This document shows positions 56,660-64,000 of a stretch of 64,000 nucleotides of DNA, piece by piece. A program made the position numbers and the translations under genes. Each line of letters opens with the position of its first letter. The stretch's first letter is position 1. This DNA comes from Cyprinodon diabolis (Eukaryota; Chordata; Actinopteri; Cyprinodontiformes; Cyprinodontidae): assembly GCA_030533445.1 (NCBI GenBank), contig CM060065.1, positions 48,857,964-48,921,963 of the forward strand, read 5' to 3'. The notes under the pieces were generated by a model. It had not been told where the DNA came from. It ran no database searches and saw only the letters and a program-made list of their open reading frames with translations.

Positions 56660-58070
56660 ACATAGAAAGGTTTTTAAAGCTGAATTAGAAAGCATTAAAA
56701 ACCACTTTGTTAACGCCTTACTCTGTTTTCATCTGAGGTCAGAGGTCACCGCTGAATAAAACCTTTATTTGCCTTGAAGGTGAGAGTTTTGAATCCTCCT
56801 TTAGTACAAGAACATTGTGTACAAATGTAACCAATGTTCATGAGAAGCTATGAACTACTATAATAAAGTTTCACCAGGTCTATATTACACTGTTATTTGA
56901 AATAGTGCACAGATTATTCCCTTTATATGAGCTTGGTGATCTTCTTGGCTCTTTACCATTTTATCAACAGCAATCTATCTACAGGTTTTATTTCCACTGC
57001 AGCTTTGAAAATCGATTCGGATTTAACTTTGTGTCTAAGCTTCAAGATATGGACTCCTCTCAGACTGTCGTTAGATGACAAACTGTCTAAATAACACAAA
57101 AAGGAGGCAACAGAGAGGTAATACGAGTCCTAATGTTGTTAAAGTGCTTTGGAAAAGAATTCCTATTAAAATATATTTGTATAATTTCAGCCACCGAAAA
57201 AAAAGGGGAAATGATGCATGTTTATTTCAATGTAAATGCAAACAACATTTACCCCTCATACTTTGATACCTCCAAAAAAAAATCGCTTGAACTAACACTG
57301 TGTAACGTTTAGTCACTAGAGGTTCTAGACCTTTAGTTTCCAAGTTTAGCTCCTCTTAAACCAAACAGCTCTGCACTGTTAAAAAATGTAAGAGTCTCAC
57401 TCTGTGTTTTAAAATCTGATAAGAGATCATTTTGTAGCAGCAGATTTAGAAGTCATGGAGTTAGAAGGAAACATTCATCCTGTAGATCACGGATGGCAAA
57501 GTCAAAAACACCGAGGGCAAAAAAAAAAATTTTTTGCTACAAGCCAGGGGTTAAATGGTTAAATGTTTAATAAAACATATTGAAATGAACATAGCCTATT
57601 GACCTGGACCTAACACATTGTTTAAAAAACAAACAAAATATAAATATTATTATTATTAATACACTTTTATTATATTTATAAACTTATTAAGATAAATACA
57701 TAAATGAAAGTGTATGCTTTATAAACCGAAAATGCAAAATCCTATCTGCAGTTTTCCCTGAGTCCATTTAACTGAAAAATATGAGTAAATAAAATAAAAT
57801 ATCAAATGTATGGCACACAGATAAAACAATACTTAAAAGAAAAATCTTGTCTTGTACAAAGAAATGTAAAAAATTAGTGTTGAATCACGGCGGTGGATCC
57901 AGAATTCAGCCAGAGTTTCTTTAAAAAAGGAATTTATTTAACAAAAAGCAGAGCAATACCAAAAAGGACTGAAGAATCAAAAAGACTACAGACTACAGGT
58001 GTCTGCGGAGGCTGATTGAAGCCAAATAAAAGGAGCCTGGATGGAGGGAGGGGTGATAGAGACGCACTGC
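56660..58070. other. mef2a intron without identified features
   Basis: Searched for MADS, MEF2-domain and alpha1 exons on the minus strand; none recognised. A possible hAT left end, ATCACGGATGGCAAAGTC, at 57487 has no partner. Confidence 0.35.
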
Positions 58071-58071
58071 A

Positions 58072-58342
58072 CACTGCAAAAAATTTATATCTACATAAGT
58101 CATTTTTTTCTAAAAATAAGTGAATTTTTTCTTGAATTGAGGAGGTAAGTGAGACACTTTGCCAATGAAATGAGACAATTAACACTTAAGATAAAAGTCT
58201 TATTTTAAGTGCATGTTATCTAATTGTCTAAGACTAAAAATACTCATTCCATTGGCAAACAACCTTATTTACCTGCTCAAATTAAGAGTGAATACAGTTA
58301 ATTTGAGACATTTTCACCTATTTCTAGATTGTTTTTGCAGTG
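58072..58342. mobile_element. Palindromic MITE, CACTGCAAAAA ends
   Basis: Starts CACTGCAAAAAATTTATATC, ends GATTGTTTTTGCAGTG, flanked by CA on both sides. Confidence 0.7.
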
Positions 58343-59463
58343 CAGGTGATGGACACGCTGCCGAGCGAGGGTCAGGTGGGATCTGCATGCCAGGCAACTG
58401 ATTGTAAAATGTGTAAAAAGCATAAAAAGCTACCTGATTGCATAAAATACATCACTGTTTGCAGATAAACAGCGTTTGAATTGATCAGCTCTGGATGGTT
58501 TTAGAAAGAAAACAGTATTTTTCACAACCTGGTTCCACCTTATAGGTCCGAGATATTTATCTTGAAAGTTTCATAGCTGTATTTGGTAACAGAGGTGGCT
58601 CAGGGCTGCATGGGGCTGTTTTTACAGCTTGGAAATAGGTGACAGACAGCGGTGTTATTGGGTCATTCCATGAAAACTGTTAAGTTTGGGTCCATAACAT
58701 TCAAAGAGGAATAGGAAGCATAATAAAACTGTCAGTAATACTTTAAGTGTCTAAAGCCATTGATTCAAGTTTAGTTGGTAGCATGAGGTAAAATAAGAAA
58801 GAATAACAAATATATAATTTGCACATTTATAACTTTTTATGTTAAACTGCAATCATTTCTCATGTCCGCTCTGACCATTTTTCTCATAAAACTTAAGAAA
58901 TATGAAATAAAACTCAGAAATGTTTTGTTGTTATGGTTAGAAATACTTTCCTCTTAATAGGAAATGTGTTAATTATAATAAAATGTCATATTTTTTTATT
59001 GAAATAGCCTGATTTTTCTATGTCTATCAATTTCATATTCTACCCCCATCACAATGTTATTTTGCACCAAAATGCAATACACTTCCTAGAAGTGACATCA
59101 TTAACAGGAAGTGACATCATTCAAGAGTTTGAAGAAGAGAAGTCCAAACAACTGGAGTTCTGTTTTTTCTTTAAGAACATTTTTGGTACATTTTACCTTC
59201 AAAATCCTTTCTGTTAACCATAGCATATCCACCCCGTCACACACAAAAAGTGGGGAAAACAATTTGTTAATCAAATTTTGAAATTATATTTGTAATAATC
59301 ACTAATTTTTATTGTACTTCAATGCTAATGGCACCATCGGGTTTTAACATATCCAGAAATTGAGCCATATTGCTTTAGATTTTCCACCCGTCACACTAAA
59401 GCCTGGGACGGGTTTGAATCATTGTGAAAGGTGGCAACGTTCTTCATAATGAATTAATGCTGT

Positions 59464-60002
59464 AGCCTCGTGAGACCATCCTGATCTCGCGAGCTTTCAA
59501 GGTTTCACTCGCAGATCAGTCTGGAGACTCTCCGTTAAAGAAAATTTGGAGCCGTTCACCAAACGAACGTCCAATCAGCGTTGGCTTTGAGGCGGGTTGA
59601 GGTGTGACGCAACGAGAAGAGCGACGGTTCAGTCTAAAGAACATGGAGGCTTCAGCCGATGAAACTAGCGTTAGCGTGGCTATCGAGCAAGTTTTATCGG
59701 AATTACAGAGTATTTCTTCACTGAAAGAAGAGCAAAACACTCTGGAGGCTTTTCTCAGAGGAAAATATGTTTTTGCTCTTCTCCCGACTGGTTTCGGCAA
59801 GAGTAGCTTGGCTTGTGGTTGTGTTTTCGTCGTCGCTCTGTTAGTACGTCATATGCTTCGTTGATCTGATTGGTTTATTTGGCCCGTCTATCACCAACAT
59901 AGGCCAATCAGCTAACCAGTATTTTCGCCCCTTCCCAACATTACTTCAACGGAAGGTTTTCAGATGGATATGCGGAGCAAAACCATCTGGCGGAGTCAGG
60001 TT
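59464..60002 (+). mobile_element. Helicase-ORF element, copy B (539 bp), with perfect 11-bp duplication
   Basis: Inverted relative to copy A at 2954-3495 and nearly identical. ATTAATGCTGT occurs exactly at 59453-59463 and 60003-60013, which defines both ends: AGCCTCGTGAGACC at one and CGGAGTCAGGTT at the other. Hairpins CTCGTGAGA...TCTCGCGAG (one mismatch) and CCAGATGGAT..., here partly decayed to CAGATGGATATG...CCATCTGG, lie next to the ends. Confidence 0.85.
59643..59864 (+). CDS. RecQ-like helicase N-terminal ORF in copy B
   Basis: 73 residues from MEASADETSV. It includes LKEEQNTLEAFLRGKYVF and LPTGFGKSS (Walker A), then LACGCVFVVALLVRHMLR and stop. Compared with copy A it lacks one Ala codon in the EEQNTALEAF stretch and has a few substitutions. 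The 59604 ATG (MTQREERRF) is an alternative start, but the chosen one has the better context. Too short to be an active helicase. Confidence 0.6.
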   Translation: MEASADETSVSVAIEQVLSELQSISSLKEEQNTLEAFLRGKYVFALLPTGFGKSSLACGCVFVVALLVRHMLR

Positions 60003-60359
60003 ATTAATGCTGTATATCACATAAAAAAAACCACTTTGAACACACCGTTGGTAATTTTGAAAAAAAGACATTCTGAAGTGAATAACATTTTGTTTTTCTT
60101 ATCTTTATCTAAAATAACCCTTTAATTTGTTAACCTTTGTCCTTTGACGGGGTGGAAAAGGAAACTCTGTTCCCTGGATATAATGTGCTAAAATATTCGC
60201 AGAAATGGTGTCTGAGCTTGAAAAAAATGTTTTTTATTGCAAGTGTTACATGTTCTACAGGCTATGAAACTAAAAAAAAAAAAGGTTATGATCAAAAACC
60301 TCTAAATTCAGAGGTCCAATCTTTACACTTTCCATGGAATGACCCTATTAACAAAGCAT

Positions 60360-61340
60360 GATGTCACACACAAATACACACCGAGATGCTGCCTCAGAGG
60401 AAAATCACCAACGGGGAAACTTCAAGCAGCTATTCTTACACTTTATAACATGACTCAGATGCACGACTAAGGCAATTAAAGAACAGCTTAAAGGCAGGTA
60501 AGAATTAATGCTTCATCTTTTAAACTGTAGCTTCCTGGTTTAAATAAAATCTAATAAGATATGGAGTTGGTACAATCAGATTTTTGGAGATTAGGTGAAG
60601 AAAAATAATACAGCGAAAGATGGATAGATGGGAAATAATGGCACCTGCACTGGTGGACGCATCAAACTAAAAAGGCTTGACCATGACAGGAGTTCTCTGG
60701 TATCCATCATCTCATCCTTCTGCTCCTCTCATTATAGGCCGTAGCATGAAGAGGACGGACTGACCGACCGACTTATGGCCTCTGCATTCCCAGACGCTGC
60801 TAGTTACCCCAAAGCTTTAAAAACACTCGCAAGTCTATATTCACCACAGACCTTGAAGGAGTCACACGCTCAGCTCTTTTGAGCGCTCCTGTGAACGACC
60901 TAAATAAAAGCAGATGAGTTTCTTTCTCTAATCTGGTGAACCTGCTTTTATTTTGTGTTTTTACAATAAAACCCCAGAGAAACAGGTCCAAACATGGTCT
61001 GACAGTAGTAATAAAATGTGCAAAGGCTTTTGTTACAAACCAAATTTTCTATTTCCAAAACAGCTGCTTGGAGAGATCAGCTTTATCTCTTCATGATTTT
61101 GGGGTATGTTGATTTTTCTCCCTGTGCCATGAATGTTTAAGGTTCTGACAAAGACAGAGAAAAGGTGACGGTTGCTCTGACTAGTCGTGCTGTGCAAAAA
61201 TGTAAACTAAATACACCTAATAGAGGGAAAAAGAAGGGATAATATAATCCAATAGAAACAAATCTAAAGTTATGTGTCATCTTAAACTGAATTTGATTTT
61301 ACTAAATAAAAATGTAAGAGAATTAGATTTTCCTTTCCTC
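60360..61340. other. mef2a intron or upstream DNA without identified features
   Basis: No exon-like frames or transposon ends recognised. Contains GGACGGACTGACCGACCGAC at about 60752. Confidence 0.35.
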
Positions 61341-61354
61341 CATAAAATGTGTAA

Positions 61355-61880
61355 TTTTTTTCCATCCATCTTCCTCCGCTTATCCGGGGTCGGGTCGCGG
61401 GGGCAGCATCTTAAGAGGGGAGGCCCAGACTTCCCTCTCCCCAGCCACTTCTTCCAGCTCTTCAGGAGGAACCCCAAGGCGTTCCCAGGCCAGCCGAGAA
61501 ACATAGTCTCTCCAGCGTGTCCTGGGTCTTCCCCGGGGCCTCCCCCCCGGTGGGACGTGCCCGGAACACCTCACCAGGGAGGCGTCCAGGAGGCATCCTA
61601 AACAGATGCCCAAGCCACCTCAACTGGCTCCTCTCGACGTGGAGGAGCAGCGGCTCTACTCCGAGTCCCTCCTGGATGACCGAGCTCCTCCCCCTATCTC
61701 TAAGGGAGAGCCCAGCCACCCTACGGAGGAAACCCATTTCGGCCGCTTGTATCCGCGATCTCGTCCTTTCGGACGATGAGGGTAGGAACGTAGATCGACC
61801 GGTAAATCGAGAGCTTTGCTTTTTGGCTCAGTTCTCCCTTCACCAGGACGGACCGATACTTAAACTCCTCCACTTGGGGC
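61355..61880 (-). mobile_element. RTE/Rex-like LINE, 3' end
   Basis: The minus strand encodes the C-terminus of a LINE ORF2 and ends with CCGGATAAGCGGAGGAAGATGG and ATGGAAAAAAA, a tail seen in many fish LINE copies. Truncated at its 5' side. Confidence 0.75.
61380..61820 (-). pseudogene. LINE ORF2 C-terminal remnant, frameshifted
   Basis: One frame reads GFLRRVAGLSLRDRGRSSVI, LQLRWLGHLFRMPPGRLPGE-like text and the next frame RPRGRPRTRWRDYVSRLAWE, then PPEELEEVAGEREVWASPL. These blocks (WLGH..RMP, GRP.TRWRDY, EREVWA) are the usual end of fish RTE/Rex-type LINE proteins. At least one frame change, so non-functional. Confidence 0.75.
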
Positions 61881-61984
61881 AGTATAATTTTTTTATATCA
61901 CTTAAAATTTATGAACGATGAAATCAGTGATTTTCATCCCTTTAAATGATGCAATAAATGCTACAGTAGCAGCCATTCAAAATG

Positions 61985-62192
61985 GCCCTTCCCAGTCAAA
62001 CGCCAGCTGAATGGCAGCCCACCTCCCTCAGCAGATGGCCGCTCACACTGAGCCTGGTTCTGCTGGGGGTTTCTTCCTGTTAAAAGGGATTTTTCCTCTC
62101 CACTGTCGCTACAAGCATGCTTAGTATGAGGGATTCCATTTGAGTCAATGAGTTGATGCAATCAACTGGTTTTCCTTAGAAAACTTTGAATG
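61985..62192 (+). mobile_element. LINE 3' end, left part
   Basis: GCAGATGGCCGCTCACACTG, GGTTTCTTCCTGTTAAAAGG and CCTCTCCACTGTCGCTAC match the LINE 3' ends elsewhere. Interrupted at TTTGAATG by the MITE; it resumes at 62772 with TGAATCTGACTGATGATC and ends at about 62838 with a GAATTGAATT tail. Confidence 0.7.
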
Positions 62193-62771
62193 CACTGGAA
62201 AAACGATCTATAAATAGGTAAAATTATCTTAACTTAAGTGTATTTACCCTTAATTTGAGTAGGAAAATGAGATTGTTTGCCTATGGAATTAGTATTTTTA
62301 CTCTTAAAATAAGATAATTAGATAATATGCACTTGAAATAAGATAAGGCAATTGTGTGTTCTTATTTTAATGAAAATAATTTTGTTCCACACTTGAAAAA
62401 ATTGAAATATAGATAAGTCATTTTTTCTTAAATAAAGTGCATTTGTTCTTGAATTTAGGAGGTAATTGGGACACCTTGTCAATGGAACAAGACAATTTAC
62501 ATTTAAACAAAGAAAAACCCTAACCCTTATTACAAGTGCATATTGTCTAATTATCTTATTTTGAGAGTAAAAATGCTCACTCCATTGGGAAATCATCTTA
62601 TCTACCTTCTCAAATTAAGGGTAAATATACTCAATTAAAGACATTTTTACTTATTTCTAGATCGTTTTTGCAGTGCATTGGCAAAATGTGTCTTTTACCT
62701 TCTCAATCCAAGATCAAATACACTTATTTTAAGAAAAAAATACTTATCTAGATTTCGATTTTTTTCCAGTG
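62193..62771. mobile_element. Palindromic MITE containing a second copy of itself
   Basis: The outer copy (62193-62389 plus 62676-62771) starts CACTGGAAAAACGATC and ends TTTTTTTCCAGTG, with TG at both flanks. A second copy (62390-62675, CACTTGAAAAAATTG to TTTTTGCAGTG) lies inside, at the central CCATTGG, with CA duplicated (TTCCA / CATTGG). Confidence 0.75.
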
Positions 62772-62839
62772 TGAATCTGACTGATGATCTGGTGAATTGT
62801 AAAGTTGACGCTATATAAATAAACTGAATTGAATTAAAT

Positions 62840-64000
62840 GGCTACTACTTAACTTAGACAAACTTTATTGTCATTCTGTACACATGGGGTGTATACAAAA
62901 TGACATTTCCTTCAGTACAGCTCTCAATTTCCATTTCTTAAAGTGCAACAGTGATAAAATGTAAACATAAAAACTGATTTATAGTTTTTCCAACATCTGT
63001 TTTTTTTCATCTCATTTTACTCAACATTCAGCTACTGTACACTACAAACTTCTACATCTATTGGATGAGGTTTGGAATATGCAACTAAAATACATAAAAG
63101 CTATGAGTTTATTAACTAAAATTGTATATTTTCAAAAAAATACTTAATTTCTTAGGATTTGACTCAAAGCGGCATCTTTTCCTAAGAGAGTGAAATAATC
63201 CTTTTTTAGTACATTTAATTTCAATCAGTCTGCATTTTATTTCATATTTGCAAAGAGAGAACAAGACATCATACAGCCCTTATTGCATGGAGGTCCGTTT
63301 GCCGTCCTTTAGTTAGAGAAGTGTTTCAGTACTTTTACAAGCCTTGCACTTCTAAAACTTTGGCTGCTAAAAATGTTTGCAAAACCGCTGGAGTTGAGTC
63401 AGACTGAATCCAGAATTTAGGTTTCTAAAACCTACCATGGCTTCCAAAAACAACCTATTTGGATTGATGAGGGGGAGGGGAGAGTGTTATATAAATGCTT
63501 TATATTACTTAGAAGAACTATCACACAGATGTTCATATTTTCTCACAGCCTCTGCCAGCTGATCCTCATCCATCACATAAGTAAGGAGCCCAGCAAGTGT
63601 CAATGGGTGAAAAACAAAACGAAGCTGGTAGAAATCTGTGCTCACGCTTTAATAAACTGTGCTTCTGGTTTGTCAATCTGTGAGCACAGATCTATGATAT
63701 TTATGCAGATGATGGACGCATGGCCCGCTGCACCACCAATAAATATAGTGGATCTCTTATCATAAATAAACTTAAAACCACCATGTTTTAACAAGCTTAA
63801 TTCACAGCTTGTAACATGACTTCATGCTAAAATATAAGAAGGGTCACAGAATATGGTGTAACAAAGTCACACCTAAGGGGAAAAAAATCAAAGTGCAACT
63901 TCGACATGTAAGCAGAAATAAAAACAAACAAGTAAATCAAACAAATTAAATTTGCACAATTTTTATGAAAAAATGAAATATGGTGAATAAACCACAGAAA
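62840..64000. other. Right end of window, no gene identified
   Basis: At 62870-62940 a SINE-like end (TTTATTGTCATTCTGTACAC) is visible. The rest shows no exon of mef2a or other genes that I can support. Confidence 0.4.

Larger units (their letters stand above)
58658..60347. mobile_element. TTA-flanked inverted-repeat element hosting the helicase-ORF element
   Basis: Ends TTGGGTCATTCCATGAAAAC and (read inward) TAGGGTCATTCCATGGAAAG are inverted repeats, and TTA lies on both sides (58655-58657, 60348-60350). After removing the 539-bp insertion and one copy of its duplication the element is about 1.14 kb. Interior words include CCCGTCAC and GACGGGG. Its superfamily is uncertain; TTA duplication would fit Harbinger. 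Confidence 0.6.

Noticed and set aside
56255..64000. mef2a MADS-box and alpha1 exons
   Set aside because: Actively searched on the minus strand without finding any matching conserved frame; they are assumed to lie beyond the window.

Overview
The window is vertebrate nuclear DNA, almost certainly from a teleost fish. Coding exons are small and widely spaced, with GT/AG introns. Everything between them is packed with repeats typical of fish: Tc1-like, hAT, PIF/Harbinger and piggyBac-like elements, tRNA-derived SINEs, LINE 3' ends and a Penelope-like element. The repeats do not fix the species. There are no operons, phage, CRISPR arrays, tRNA or rRNA genes.

Two host genes are visible, both on the minus strand. 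(1) The 3' part of mef2a (myocyte enhancer factor 2A) occupies 41.7-56.3 kb as six coding exons: 56254-56120, 55902-55710, 49159-48999, 46708-46582, 43854-43758 and 42089-41753. Every splice phase joins correctly, giving 349 codons and a stop. The exons carry the alpha2-type alternative segment, the p38 docking peptide, the p38 target threonines, the phospho-SUMO motif and the C-terminal nuclear localisation signal. The MADS/MEF2-domain exons must lie beyond the right edge, because nothing matching them was found in 56.3-64 kb. (2) At 6.03-6.57 kb is a first coding exon, most likely the N-terminus of an MCTP2-like C2-domain membrane protein. A GC-rich, CpG-bearing segment near 33.1-33.5 kb is a plausible promoter and untranslated first exon for it. 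MCTP2 and MEF2A are also linked in human (15q26), which supports the call.

Layout: 0-6 kb holds a Tc1 relic, a hAT MITE with perfect target duplications, SINEs, an element carrying a RecQ-like helicase ORF, and piggyBac-like and palindromic MITEs. 6.0-6.6 kb is the MCTP2-like exon. 9-25 kb is MITE-rich, with a satellite-bearing element, a Harbinger element at 17.2-18.05 kb and a Penelope GIY-YIG remnant at 22 kb. 25.5-28.8 kb has two Tc1-like elements inserted almost end to end in a TA/CA microsatellite: one intact with identical inverted repeats, one frameshifted. 29-41 kb holds further non-autonomous elements and the candidate promoter. 41.7-56.3 kb is mef2a, whose introns hold a TIR element with telomere-like repeats, a 27-G tract, a roughly 1.9 kb GTAA-type array inside a probable hAT element, and an intragenic duplication interrupted by a LINE. 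56.3-64 kb holds palindromic MITEs (one nested in another), the second helicase-ORF element nested inside a TIR element, and a LINE C-terminus.

The best leads are the paired helicase-ORF elements (539 and 542 bp, about 11-bp target duplications, a hairpin at each end), the apparently young Tc1 copy, the palindromic MITE family with candidate 2-bp duplications, and the higher-order GTAA array. Nothing here is a clearly new biological system, and family assignments not backed by a database search are marked as inference.
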